Shown here piece by piece: positions 1-8,823 of a DNA stretch of 64,000 nucleotides. The DNA is from an uncultured Paracoccaceae bacterium. GTDB taxonomy: Bacteria; Pseudomonadota; Alphaproteobacteria; Rhodobacterales; Rhodobacteraceae. The position numbers were made by a program, and so were the translations under genes. Numbering within the stretch: position 1 is the first letter of the stretch; every line of letters starts with the position of its first letter. The stretch is from positions 124,001 to 188,000 of the forward strand of contig CANMKB010000001.1 of NCBI GenBank assembly GCA_947498415.1, written 5' to 3'. The notes under the pieces were generated by a model. That model ran no database searches and was not told the origin of the DNA. It saw only the letters and a program-made list of their open reading frames with translations.

Positions 1-325
1 TCCAAACTGTCCCATCACGTTGAAGGACCGATTTTTTCAACTGAATGGGGCGCAGAACAGCTGCGACCCCCAGAACCAGCAACGTATTGGCGATATTACT
101 GCCAACCACGTTCCCGATCGCAAGGCCTTCGCGATCGAGAATGGCCGATTGGAGCGACACCACCAACTCGGGCAACGATGTTCCAAAGGCGACGACAGTA
201 AGCCCGAGGATCATCGGTGAAATGCCGAAGTGTTTGGCAATCGCCTCTGACGTTTCCACAAGCGTATCGGCTGAATAGATCAGCAGCGCCAATCCGACAC
301 ATGTCAGTAAGAGCTCATAAATCAC
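1..325 (-). CDS. Na+/Ca2+ exchanger family protein, N-terminal part (cut by window edge)
   Basis: Reading the minus strand from a GTG at 325 gives a hydrophobic protein starting MIYELLLTCVGLALLIYSA. It contains GTSLPELVVS and then GNVVGSNIANTLLVLG. These are the alpha-1 repeat motifs of CaCA-family cation antiporters; in that family the Glu of GTSLPE and the following Asn line the ion path in the inner membrane. No ATG lies nearby; the GTG follows AAAGGGA. The C-terminal half lies outside the window, so ion preference cannot be judged. It sits 27 bp downstream of the ABC ATPase gene on the same strand, but the products are unrelated. Confidence 0.85.
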   Translation of the reverse strand, partial: MIYELLLTCVGLALLIYSADTLVETSEAIAKHFGISPMILGLTVVAFGTSLPELVVSLQSAILDREGLAIGNVVGSNIANTLLVLGVAAVLRPIQLKKSVLQRDGTVW

Positions 326-352
326 AATAAGGATCCCTTTAGGTGAAGCCGC

Positions 353-2101
353 TTATTCAGCCGGTGTGTAACGCAGAATTTCACGGTCAGACCTCTGATT
401 TGGATCAGGCACTGGAACCGCCGTTAGCAACGCTTGCGTGTATGGGTGCGTCGGAGCGGTACACACCTGCTCAGATTCCCCAAACTCAACCACTTTACCA
501 CGATACATAACCAAGCAGCGGTCACAGAAGTAACGCACCAGGCCAATGTCATGACTGATAAAGAGGAAGCTAAGATCCAGTTCTTGCTGAATATCCAACA
601 GCAGATCCATGACCTTAGAGCGGATACTCAGATCCAACGCCGATGTGGCTTCATCCGCGATGATAACCTTAGGCCTAGGCGCAATCGCCCGTGCGATTGA
701 AATCCTTTGCCGCTGACCACCCGAAAACGCGTGCGGGTACCGCTGGGCCGCACTTTCCGGAAGCCCAACCTGCCGCAACAATTCGACAACACGCGCCCGC
801 CGTTCAGCGGCCGATGTCATCCCTTGCAGCAACAGCGGCTCACCAATCAATTGCTCTACAGTCATACGCGGGTTCAAGGATGCAAAGGGATCCTGGAAAA
901 TCATACGAATGTTGCGCCAGATCGGCTGCAATTGATCGTCATTGAAGTTGGAGATATCAATCATGTTTCCGTTTGGATCACGGAAATTCAAGGACCCACT
1001 CTGGAAATTATAGATACGCTGAATACAGCGTGCCAATGTCGTCTTGCCAGAACCACTTTCCCCAACAATCCCGATGTTCTCGCCGTCCATCAAAGAAAAC
1101 GAGGCTTGATCCACGGCGTTCACAGTTGAATAGGATTTGTTGAACAAACCACCCCCACCAATGGTGAAAGTCTTGCACAGGTTTTGAACCTCAAGAACAG
1201 GTTCACCCAGTGGCCGGTTCTGACGCAGCTTCAAGCGTTTTTCAGATGGGCGATCAAAGCGTTTCGCCGCAGACAAAAGCGATTGCGTATACGGATGCAC
1301 TGGCGCGTCAAACAATGTAAACACATCGTTCTGTTCGACAATTTTACCATGCTGCATGACGGCGACGCGATCTGCGATTTCTGCCACAACACCCATATCG
1401 TGGGTGATAAACAGAATGGCTGTGTTGTGATCACGTTGCAGCTTTTTCAGCAGTTGCAAAATTTCCGCCTGAATAGTCACATCAAGCGCAGTTGTTGGCT
1501 CATCCGCAATTAGGATTTCAGGGTTACACGCCAAAGCCATTGCGATCATGGCCCGCTGACGCATCCCCCCCGAGAATTCAAACGGGTACTGGTTTGCAGC
1601 AGATTCCGGATCACGAATTTCCACCTCGCGCAGCAATTCAATAGTGCGTGCGCGGGCCTCTTTCTTGCTGACATCATTGTGCAGGCGGATCATCTCATCG
1701 ATCTGATTGCCAATCCGATGGACCGGCGACAAAGAACTCATCGGCTCTTGAAAGATCATAGCAATGTGCTTGCCGCGAATACCGCGCATAATCGTGCTGT
1801 TTGCTTTCAGCGCAGCGATATCAATGGCATCGCTGTCTTCGATTTTTGCGCTAGAGCCACCCTGTTTAAACAGGATGCGCCCCGAAGCGATGTTGCCCGG
1901 CTTATCGACGATCTGCAAAACAGAACGCGACAAAACAGATTTACCGCTGCCACTTTCGCCGACCAAACAAAGGGTTTCACCCGGATACAACTCAATAGAG
2001 ACGTCATCCACTGCTTTGAATTCACCGTGACGTGTATTGAAACTCGTCACAAGATTTTCAACACGCAGGATCGGTTCATTAGACATTTTGAGGTCCTTCA
2101 T
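353..2101 (-). CDS. ABC transporter ATPase, DppD-DppF-type fusion (two nucleotide-binding domains)
   Basis: One 582-residue chain carries two complete ABC ATPase domains. The first has Walker A GESGSGKS at 48-55, signature FSGGMRQR near 176 and Walker B ILIADEPT. The second has Walker A GESGSGKT at 347-354, signature FSGGQRQR and VIIADEAT. Each half ends with the HPYT region typical of oligopeptide/dipeptide ATPases. It should energise uptake through the two permeases encoded just upstream. Two starts are plausible: ATG 2101 (AGGAG 8 nt upstream, overlapping the permease stop by one base) and ATG 2086 (AAGGA upstream). I use 2101 for the coupling. The second-half Walker B reads DEAT rather than DEPT. 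Confidence 0.92.
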   Translation of the reverse strand: MKDLKMSNEPILRVENLVTSFNTRHGEFKAVDDVSIELYPGETLCLVGESGSGKSVLSRSVLQIVDKPGNIASGRILFKQGGSSAKIEDSDAIDIAALKANSTIMRGIRGKHIAMIFQEPMSSLSPVHRIGNQIDEMIRLHNDVSKKEARARTIELLREVEIRDPESAANQYPFEFSGGMRQRAMIAMALACNPEILIADEPTTALDVTIQAEILQLLKKLQRDHNTAILFITHDMGVVAEIADRVAVMQHGKIVEQNDVFTLFDAPVHPYTQSLLSAAKRFDRPSEKRLKLRQNRPLGEPVLEVQNLCKTFTIGGGGLFNKSYSTVNAVDQASFSLMDGENIGIVGESGSGKTTLARCIQRIYNFQSGSLNFRDPNGNMIDISNFNDDQLQPIWRNIRMIFQDPFASLNPRMTVEQLIGEPLLLQGMTSAAERRARVVELLRQVGLPESAAQRYPHAFSGGQRQRISIARAIAPRPKVIIADEATSALDLSIRSKVMDLLLDIQQELDLSFLFISHDIGLVRYFCDRCLVMYRGKVVEFGESEQVCTAPTHPYTQALLTAVPVPDPNQRSDREILRYTPAE

Positions 2102-3240
2102 TACTGGCTCTCCTGCGCATATGGGTCTGCTGCGTCACGCAAGCCGTCACCAAGGAAGTTCAGGGCAAGTACGGCAATCACAACAAAGATACCTGGGATA
2201 AACAGCCAAACCGCTTGCGCGATTGACCGGATGTTTTGCGCTTCTTTCAGCAACACACCCCAAGAGATGGAAGGTGGCAAAAGCCCAAGGCCCAGGAACG
2301 AGAGGGACGTCTCTGCCAGGATCATCACAGGGATCGCCAAAGAGACAGAGGCAATGATGTGGCTGACCAGAGATGGCATCATGTGGCGGAAAATCACACG
2401 AGATGGTTTGGCGCCATCCAAACGCGCTGCGACAACAAAGTCTTCGTTTCGCATCGCAAGGAAACGCCCACGCACCACACGGGCCAGTTCTGTCCAACCG
2501 ATCAGTGACAGAATGACCGTAATCAAGAAGTACCGGGCCAGCGGATCCATTGTTGGGGGGATGGCCGCACTAAGACCCAACCAAATTGGAATCGTCGGAA
2601 TAGCCAGAGTGAGTTCAATGACACGGGAGGAAACTGTGTCAAACCAGCCACCAAAGTAACCGGCAACCCCCCCAATCATAAGCCCCAGTATGAGGCTTAA
2701 TCCTACGCCCACAAGACCGATCGACATAGAGATACGTGTGCCCGCGATCACGCGGCTGTACATATCGCGCCCAAGTCGATCTGCGCCAAACAGGAAAAAG
2801 CGATCGCGCTTGCCCTCCGCTCCGATGAGTTTGAAGTTCATCGGGATAAAGCCGGCCATGTAATAGGTCTCGGTCTTTGGGAAAAACTTGATGTAGGTCT
2901 TTTTACCCGGATCCGGGCTGTAGCTCGCCTTAAGAGTCAGCGGATCACGCTTCAGACGCATGTCCTGCACATGAGGTCTGAACGACCAGCTGCCATCCTC
3001 TTGTGAATCGATGAACTTAACCATCTGCGGCGGGTGATATACATTCCGGCGCGAGGTGTCGTTCGGGTCAAACGGCTGAAAGAATTCAGCAAAGGCCGCG
3101 ACAAAATAGAATGCAAGTATCACGTACAAGCTCACCATCGCCACGCGGTGACGGCGGAATTTGTACCAGATCAGTTTCCATTGAGAGGCTTCGTCTAACG
3201 CGTGCGAAGACAAACGTGGATCAATAGTAGAGTCAGTCAT
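2101..3240 (-). CDS. ABC transporter permease, DppC/OppC type
   Basis: This 379-residue inner-membrane permease has an N-terminal OppC_N segment with one membrane helix (about residues 36-55). A roughly 100-residue periplasmic insertion follows, then a five-helix transport domain. The EAA loop that contacts the ATPase reads ARLDGAKPSRVIFRH. The large insertion is typical of the DppC subgroup that works with long (over 600 residue) binding proteins. It lies 8 bp after the DppB-like permease and overlaps the ATPase start by one base. The substrate cannot be told from the permease alone. Confidence 0.92.
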   Translation of the reverse strand: MTDSTIDPRLSSHALDEASQWKLIWYKFRRHRVAMVSLYVILAFYFVAAFAEFFQPFDPNDTSRRNVYHPPQMVKFIDSQEDGSWSFRPHVQDMRLKRDPLTLKASYSPDPGKKTYIKFFPKTETYYMAGFIPMNFKLIGAEGKRDRFFLFGADRLGRDMYSRVIAGTRISMSIGLVGVGLSLILGLMIGGVAGYFGGWFDTVSSRVIELTLAIPTIPIWLGLSAAIPPTMDPLARYFLITVILSLIGWTELARVVRGRFLAMRNEDFVVAARLDGAKPSRVIFRHMMPSLVSHIIASVSLAIPVMILAETSLSFLGLGLLPPSISWGVLLKEAQNIRSIAQAVWLFIPGIFVVIAVLALNFLGDGLRDAADPYAQESQ

Positions 3241-3248
3241 TGCGCACC

Positions 3249-4235
3249 TCAGCGATAACGGATGCGTGGATCAACCAACGCAAGCAGAATGTCGGAAACC
3301 AGCATCCCAATAATGGACAAGACGCTCAGCATTAGGATGAAGGCACCCGCCAGATACATGTCTTGAGACAACAAGGCGTCGAGCATCAAAGGGTCAGAGG
3401 TCGGCAGCGACAGCACAACCGCCACAATCGTCGAACCCGAGATAATTTGAGGGAAGGCCCAACCAATGGTCGACACAAATGGGTTCAATGCCAAACGGAC
3501 CGGGTATTTCATCAATACCTTGAATTCGCTAAGGCCTTTGGCCCGTGCCGTGGTCACATAGGGTTTGAACAATTCATCCAGCAAGTTGGCCCGCATGATC
3601 CGAATCAAACTTGCCGTCGAAGCTGTGCCAACAATGATGACTGGGATGATCAGGTGTTTCAGGAGGTCGACAAATTTCGCCCAGCTCCAGGGAGCGTTGG
3701 CATATTCCGGCGAATACAGCCCGGTCACATCTGCCCCAAGATACACAACACCGTAGTACATCAACGCCAAAGCCAGCAGAAAGTTCGGTGTCGCCAATCC
3801 CAGAAAACCCAAAATACTGATGAAATAGTCACCCACCGTGTACTGGCGGACTGCCGAATAAATACCAATCGGCAAAGCCACAGCCCAAGTGAACAACAGT
3901 GTCGACGTCGCCAAAACGATTGATAGCAACATACGATCACCAATCAATTCGGAAACAGGTTGCTGGAACTCAAATGAAATCCCAAAATCACCATGGAAGA
4001 TGATGTTTGTAATCCATTTTTGGTACTGGATCAGAAACGGGTCATCGAGCGCAAAACGCTCTCGCAACGTTTCGAGCCGCGCATAGTTAACTTGCTGGCC
4101 AGCGGCCTCAAGCCGCGCAGCATATGTGGTCAGGTAATCACCCGGAGGTGCCTGAATGATTGCAAAAGCAATAAGTGAAACAACAAACAAAAATGGCACG
4201 GACCATAAGACCCGCCGCAAGATATATGCCGCCAT
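3249..4235 (-). CDS. ABC transporter permease, DppB/OppB type
   Basis: First gene of a three-gene minus-strand transporter operon. The 328-residue protein starts MAAYILRRVLWSVPFLFVVS, the usual first helix of DppB-like permeases, followed by a short periplasmic segment and five more helices. The EAA loop reads TARAKGLSEFKVLMKYP. The length is normal for the family. The upstream 212 bp are shared with the divergent binding-protein gene, so the two transcripts may be co-regulated. Confidence 0.92.
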   Translation of the reverse strand: MAAYILRRVLWSVPFLFVVSLIAFAIIQAPPGDYLTTYAARLEAAGQQVNYARLETLRERFALDDPFLIQYQKWITNIIFHGDFGISFEFQQPVSELIGDRMLLSIVLATSTLLFTWAVALPIGIYSAVRQYTVGDYFISILGFLGLATPNFLLALALMYYGVVYLGADVTGLYSPEYANAPWSWAKFVDLLKHLIIPVIIVGTASTASLIRIMRANLLDELFKPYVTTARAKGLSEFKVLMKYPVRLALNPFVSTIGWAFPQIISGSTIVAVVLSLPTSDPLMLDALLSQDMYLAGAFILMLSVLSIIGMLVSDILLALVDPRIRYR

Positions 4236-4284
4236 AACTTCTCCTCCCAGCGCCGATTCTTTATTGAATTTTGAGTGGCGTCTA

Positions 4285-4314
4285 TTGGCTATATGAAAAT
4301 AGAAATCCTATAAT
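4285..4314 (+). promoter_or_regulatory. Probable sigma70-type promoter of the binding-protein gene
   Basis: TTGGCT (4285-4290) and TATAAT (4309-4314) are separated by 18 bp. The -10 matches the consensus perfectly. It would give a leader of about 125 nt before the ATG at 4448. That leader holds an imperfect hairpin in 4386-4430 (CGACA and CC pairing with GG and TGTCG, with an inner CCGA/TCGG), just before the GGAGGAGG ribosome-binding site. Read by eye; no start site is known. Confidence 0.45.
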
Positions 4315-4447
4315 CAAGATCAAAAATGCAATTATTTTGGTTTTTATGCTTGAAAAACCACTTTGAACACTTCTTAACTATGGCAGACGACACCCAAGGC
4401 CCGAATCCGAGTCGGGGTGGCTGTCGCTCAACGGAGGAGGAGACTTT

Positions 4448-6358
4448 ATGAATTTTCAAACACTCAAAATGAGTGCTTGCACACTTGCAATTACATCAGC
4501 CCTTGCCGGAGCTGCATTCGCTCAGGCGACCGGTGAAAGCCCTGTATTTGCGGCCATGGTTGCTGACGGCAAACTGCCACCTGTGGCAGAACGCGCATCC
4601 ATGGAGCCTGAAGTTATCGATTTTGGAGAAGTCGGATCTTATGGTGGCTCTTGGCGCTTTGGCTTGTCGAGCACAGGTGACGATGGAACACTGCGCTCCC
4701 ACGTCGGCACCAACGGCCTTGTCCGCTGGCACCACAATCTCAAAGAACTCACACCTAACGTCGCAAAAGGTTGGGAAGTCTCTGAAGATGCGCGCGAATT
4801 CACCTTCTTCTTGCGCAAAGGCATGAAGTGGTCGGACGGTGCTCCATTCACAACGTCAGACATCGAATTCAGCATCAATGATGTTCTTTTGAACAGCGAC
4901 TACGAAGAGCTCTCGACCCGCTTCAAATCAGGCGGCGAACCACTGCGCCTCGAAGTGATCGACGAAACAACGTTCAAGATTATTTTTGATCATCCAAACG
5001 GTGAATTCCTAGGTCAGATGGCCCGCGAAGAAGGTGCAAACCTGAACTTCTTCCCACGTCACTACTGCCAATCTTACCACCCGACCTACACAGACGACCT
5101 GTCCGCAGCAATGGAAGCCAATGGTGCGCCTGACTGGCAAACATTGTTCCTGCAGCAATGTGGTAACCCACGTGAAGGTCAACGTTGGTTAAACCCAGAT
5201 CGTCCGGTTCTTGACCCATGGGTCATCGTGAACCCGCTGGATGGTGCTGCAACTGTTGTCACATTGCAGGCGAACCCATTCTTCTGGCAAGTTGACCAAG
5301 CGGGCAATCAGCTGCCGTACATCAACGATCTGCAAGGCCGGATTTTCCAAGACCCAGAAGCCATGACTTTGGCAGCCATTGGCGGCCAGTTTGACTTCCA
5401 GTATCGCCACATTGATGCGCCGGGCAACCGTCCAGTTCTCGCGGACAACCGCGAAGCGGGTGGCTATGAGCTGTACGAAGTTACGGCCGCAGGCGGTAAC
5501 TACAACTGGATCCAGCCGAACCTGAACCACAAAGACCCTGTCATCAACGCTCTGTTTAACGAAAAAGACTTCCGGGTTGCGCTTTCCATCGGCATCGACC
5601 GTGAAGAAGTGATCGACACAGCCCTACTGGGTGAAGGTACCCCATGGCAGACAGGTCCGTTTGAAGACACCGATCTGTATCACGAGCGTGTTGCAACCCA
5701 ACACCTAGAGTTTGATCCAGACCGTTCAAATGAACTGCTAGATGGCCTTGGCCTGACAGAACGCAATGACGACGGCATTCGCCTGATGTCTGACGGACGC
5801 CCAGCGCGTTTCTTGGTCGATATCCGCAACACATATCCGCATATCGTGGACATGATGCTGGTGATCAAGGATCAGTGGGAAGAAGAACTTGGCGTTTCGA
5901 TCGACCTGAACGTGGTCGACCGTTCCCTGCACAAGCTGCGCTCTAAGAACGCCGATCACGATATGACATCGGATTCCGGTAACGCAACTTGGATGCCGGG
6001 TCAGCTGCCCTCCGCGATCCTTCCAATCGATTCCAGCTCGCGTCATGCGCCACTGTGGACCGAATGGTATCGTTCCGGCGGTAAGTCTGGCATCGAGCCT
6101 CCAGAGCACACCAAAAAGCGCTACGAGCATTGGGAAGCGATCTTTGCGACCGCAGATCCACAAGAACGTATCCGCCTCTTCCACGCGATCGCTGACATTG
6201 CAGCGGATGAGTTCGAAGCCTTTGGTGTAACCAAGAACGCATCGACTTATGGCGTTGTAGCAAAGGGTCTTAAAAACGTTCTGCCTGGTATGAAATCCAC
6301 CAGCCAGTTCCCAAGCCCAGCAAACGTCTTCATGCCACAAGCTTGGTTCTACGAATAA
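4448..6358 (+). CDS. ABC transporter substrate-binding protein, family 5 (peptide/oligosaccharide type)
   Basis: The 636-residue protein has a Sec signal peptide ending AGAAFAQA and then the SBP_bac_5 fold (WEVSEDAREFTFFLRKGMKWSDG near residue 100 marks the family; the stretch is continuous). The ribosome-binding site GGAGGAGG lies about 7 nt upstream. At over 600 residues and with QLPYINDL it resembles the long binding proteins that include alpha-galactoside and oligosaccharide binders, as well as peptide binders, so the ligand is open. It lies divergently beside the permease-ATPase operon at 353-4235 and is very likely its partner, although binding-protein genes of such systems usually sit in the same operon. 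Confidence 0.9.
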   Translation: MNFQTLKMSACTLAITSALAGAAFAQATGESPVFAAMVADGKLPPVAERASMEPEVIDFGEVGSYGGSWRFGLSSTGDDGTLRSHVGTNGLVRWHHNLKELTPNVAKGWEVSEDAREFTFFLRKGMKWSDGAPFTTSDIEFSINDVLLNSDYEELSTRFKSGGEPLRLEVIDETTFKIIFDHPNGEFLGQMAREEGANLNFFPRHYCQSYHPTYTDDLSAAMEANGAPDWQTLFLQQCGNPREGQRWLNPDRPVLDPWVIVNPLDGAATVVTLQANPFFWQVDQAGNQLPYINDLQGRIFQDPEAMTLAAIGGQFDFQYRHIDAPGNRPVLADNREAGGYELYEVTAAGGNYNWIQPNLNHKDPVINALFNEKDFRVALSIGIDREEVIDTALLGEGTPWQTGPFEDTDLYHERVATQHLEFDPDRSNELLDGLGLTERNDDGIRLMSDGRPARFLVDIRNTYPHIVDMMLVIKDQWEEELGVSIDLNVVDRSLHKLRSKNADHDMTSDSGNATWMPGQLPSAILPIDSSSRHAPLWTEWYRSGGKSGIEPPEHTKKRYEHWEAIFATADPQERIRLFHAIADIAADEFEAFGVTKNASTYGVVAKGLKNVLPGMKSTSQFPSPANVFMPQAWFYE

Positions 6359-6658
6359 AAAGACGCAAAATTAACTATGGCGGCCCACCGGGCCGCCATA
6401 ACATTTGCAGAAGATGCCTAAACTCTGTGGATTAGAGAAATTAGGCTCTTCCCGATACTTACATAAATCAAAGCGAAAGATACGCACGGCCCGCATCACG
6501 CAGGTCAGTGAGCCGTTACACCAGCTTCGTCGCGAAGTGAGGGCGGTATCGCAAGCCATTGCCGCAGCCAAAGGCGATTGTGAAAGCCCTTGTATCAATT
6601 GGTTCCCGCGGCCGTAAAACCGTCACTGAGGCAATCAGCACTATGGCTCAGTGTGAAA
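6359..6658. other. Gap between the binding-protein gene and fnrL; hairpin only
   Basis: The first 45 bp hold the hairpin listed separately. The rest shows no open frame with a start, ribosome-binding site and codon bias together. CACTGAG (6624-6630) and CTCAGTG (6647-6653) form an inverted repeat just past the fnrL stop codon and may help end that transcript; there is no clear U-tract. Confidence 0.4.
6376..6400 (+). terminator. Hairpin terminator after the binding-protein gene
   Basis: TATGGCGGCCC (6376-6386) and GGGCCGCCATA (6390-6400) form a perfect 11-bp stem with a 3-nt loop, 18 nt after the stop codon at 6358. The U-run after the stem is weak (ACATTT), so termination may be partial or the hairpin may mainly protect the 3' end. 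Confidence 0.6.
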
Positions 6659-7405
6659 TCAGCTGACCATGCCGCCGTCAGCATCGTCACCCGCCTCATT
6701 CATCAGCCGTTCCATATCCGGGATCGTCACGTGGCGTTTGCCTTCGAGCAAGATGATACCGTCGCGTTTCAGCGCAGAGATCTGGCGGCTCACGGTCTCT
6801 AGGGTCAACCCCAGATAATCGGCCATCGCCTCACGGGTCAGCGGGAGGTCAAACACGATTTGCCCCTCTAGGCTTGCCAGTCTCAGCGTCGCATCCCGAC
6901 GCGCAATGATCGACAACAACGACGCAATCTTTTCACGCGCTGTTTTTCGCCCCAAGACGAGCATCCACTCACGGGCCGCGTCCAGCTCATCCAGCGTCAT
7001 TTGCAAAAGGCGCTGCGCGATGTGGGGCGTGTCTGCCATCATGGCTTCAAACGGCTTTTTGCGGAAACAACACATCACTATATCTGTGGTCGCGACCACA
7101 TCATAAGGTGCCGTTTCGCGCCCAGGGCGGCCAACAAAATCAGACGGCAGCAACAGGCCCACCATCTGAGTACGCCCATCTTCCATAGTTTGCGTCAGCG
7201 TCGCGATTCCGGTGACAACAGAGCCCACAAAATCCATCTGGTCCCCAGACCACAGCACGGTCTGACCCGCTTCAAAGCTGCGATAATACTTGATTTGATC
7301 AAGCTGCATCAGCTCATCTACATTACACCGAGAACACACGGCGCGGTGTCGAATCTGGCAGTCTCCGCAATGGCGCGGCGCATCTGTGGGCAGTTCTAAG
7401 GTCAT
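6659..7405 (-). CDS. fnrL: FnrL, oxygen-sensing Crp/Fnr transcription regulator
   Basis: The 248-residue protein has an N-terminal Cys cluster (C13, C16, C24, C27) and a further Cys pair at 112-113. This matches the [4Fe-4S] ligand pattern of rhodobacterial FnrL rather than the spacing in E. coli FNR. A cNMP-binding-like beta barrel follows, then the dimer helix (LLQMTLDELDAAREWML) and a Crp-type HTH with ETVSRQISALKRDG near the C-terminus. FnrL binds DNA as a dimer when oxygen is low. The gene is divergent from hemN with an FNR box between them, the same pairing known in Rhodobacter. No clear Shine-Dalgarno sequence precedes the ATG. The box 15 nt upstream of the start allows autoregulation. 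Confidence 0.93.
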   Translation of the reverse strand: MTLELPTDAPRHCGDCQIRHRAVCSRCNVDELMQLDQIKYYRSFEAGQTVLWSGDQMDFVGSVVTGIATLTQTMEDGRTQMVGLLLPSDFVGRPGRETAPYDVVATTDIVMCCFRKKPFEAMMADTPHIAQRLLQMTLDELDAAREWMLVLGRKTAREKIASLLSIIARRDATLRLASLEGQIVFDLPLTREAMADYLGLTLETVSRQISALKRDGIILLEGKRHVTIPDMERLMNEAGDDADGGMVS

Positions 7406-7419
7406 TTCATATGGTTCTT

Positions 7420-7433
7420 TTGATCTGGGTCAA
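7420..7433 (+). promoter_or_regulatory. FNR/FnrL-binding box
   Basis: TTGAT-CTGG-GTCAA matches the FNR consensus TTGAT-N4-ATCAA at nine of ten defined bases. Its centre lies between 7426 and 7427. A -10-like CATAAT at 7454-7459 would place hemN transcription start at about 7466-7468, which puts the box at about -41, the classic activating (class II) position. The same box lies 15-28 nt upstream of the fnrL start codon. Confidence 0.85.
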
Positions 7434-7467
7434 AGCCCGGTGCCTTGCTTCGACATAATGCTACCCT

Positions 7468-8823
7468 ATGACCAACAAAACGCAATTCGCAAAACTGGGA
7501 CTGTTTGACGCGAAAGTCCCCCGCTACACCAGCTACCCGACGGCGCCGCATTTCAACGCCGAAATCGGGGCGAACACCCATGCCACATGGATTCAAGACA
7601 TACCTGAAAACGCAGAGGTGTCACTGTACATTCATGTGCCCTTTTGCCGACGTCTATGTTGGTTTTGCGCGTGCCGCACCCAAGGCACATCCAGTGCCTC
7701 CCCTGTGGCAGCCTACGTAGAAACCCTCAAGGCCGAACTGCGCATGCTGGCACAGCATCTTCCCAAAGGGGTCACACTGTCACGCCTACACTGGGGCGGA
7801 GGCACGCCAACGCTGTTAGATCCAGCAATGATGGCCGATCTATGCCGCGCCATTTTCAAAGTTGCCCCGATGGCCCCAACCGGAGAATTCTCGGTCGAAA
7901 TTGATCCAAACGAGATCGACAAAGAACGGCTGGATGTGTTGTCCACATTCGGCATGAACCGCGCCTCTATTGGGGTGCAAGACTTTGACCCAGACATCCA
8001 ACAGGCCATCGGACGCAGTCAAACCTATGAGGTCACCCAAAAGGCGGTCGACATGATCCGGGAAACGGGTGTGCAAAGTCTCAACGCAGACATCCTCTTT
8101 GGCCTACCTGGTCAGACCAAAGAAAAAATCGCTGACAGTGTGCAAAAGCTTTTGTCGCTGTCCCCAGATCGTGTGGCGCTTTACGGCTACGCCCATGTTC
8201 CGTGGATGGCCAAGCGGCAGCAATTGATCCCGTCCGAACACCTGCCAACACCGCAAGAAAGGCTCACGTTATTCGAAGTGGCCAAAGAGCTGTTTGATTG
8301 GGATGGGTTTGAAACCATCGGCATTGACCATTTTGCACGTCCGACCGATGGATTGGCCATTGCGGCCAAGGCCGGCACCCTGCGTCGTAATTTCCAAGGG
8401 TACACCGATGATCAGGCAACTGCATTGATTGGGGTAGGCGCCTCTTCGATTTCGCGTTTCCCGAAGGGCTATACGCAAAACGCCCCGGCCACGTCAGCCC
8501 ATATCACGGCCATTGGAAAAGACAGCTTTTCCACATCGCGCGGGCATGTATTCACCCCCCTAGACCAAGCACATGCGCGGATGATTGAAATGGTCATGTG
8601 CGATTTTCAAATCGACTCCGCGGAAATCATTGATCGCTTTGGCCTGCCAAAAGACCAACTCATGCGCACACTGATTGATGTGAATACACAGTTTCAAGGG
8701 CTCCTGAACGTAGATCAAAAAGGGCTTTGGATTCCCCCGCAGGCACGGCCGCTCACGCGATTGATCGCCCGTGCATTTGATCGCTATGACCTACACAATG
8801 CAGGTCACAGCTCTGCCATTTAG
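7468..8823 (+). CDS. hemN: Oxygen-independent coproporphyrinogen III oxidase (HemN/HemZ)
   Basis: This 451-residue radical-SAM enzyme converts coproporphyrinogen III to protoporphyrinogen IX without oxygen in haem (and, where present, bacteriochlorophyll) synthesis. The radical SAM motif C60-x3-C64-x2-C67 (CRRLCWFC) sits early, after the YTSYPTAPHF segment typical of true HemN rather than HemW. GGGTPT follows. The length is normal. There is no Shine-Dalgarno sequence upstream; the -10-like element ends 8 nt before the ATG, so the mRNA may be leaderless. The stop codon overlaps the convergent yejF stop. Confidence 0.95.
   Translation: MTNKTQFAKLGLFDAKVPRYTSYPTAPHFNAEIGANTHATWIQDIPENAEVSLYIHVPFCRRLCWFCACRTQGTSSASPVAAYVETLKAELRMLAQHLPKGVTLSRLHWGGGTPTLLDPAMMADLCRAIFKVAPMAPTGEFSVEIDPNEIDKERLDVLSTFGMNRASIGVQDFDPDIQQAIGRSQTYEVTQKAVDMIRETGVQSLNADILFGLPGQTKEKIADSVQKLLSLSPDRVALYGYAHVPWMAKRQQLIPSEHLPTPQERLTLFEVAKELFDWDGFETIGIDHFARPTDGLAIAAKAGTLRRNFQGYTDDQATALIGVGASSISRFPKGYTQNAPATSAHITAIGKDSFSTSRGHVFTPLDQAHARMIEMVMCDFQIDSAEIIDRFGLPKDQLMRTLIDVNTQFQGLLNVDQKGLWIPPQARPLTRLIARAFDRYDLHNAGHSSAI

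Noticed and set aside
1679..2659. Plus-strand frame of 326 codons across the ATPase and permease genes
   Set aside because: Spans two real minus-strand genes and has no family features.
6371..6617. Short frames on both strands between the binding-protein gene and fnrL
   Set aside because: They run through a terminator stem and show no ribosome-binding site or codon bias.
7289..7303. CTTGAT-TTG-ATCAAG palindrome inside fnrL as a second FNR box
   Set aside because: Half-site spacing is 3, not 4, and it lies in the coding sequence away from any promoter.
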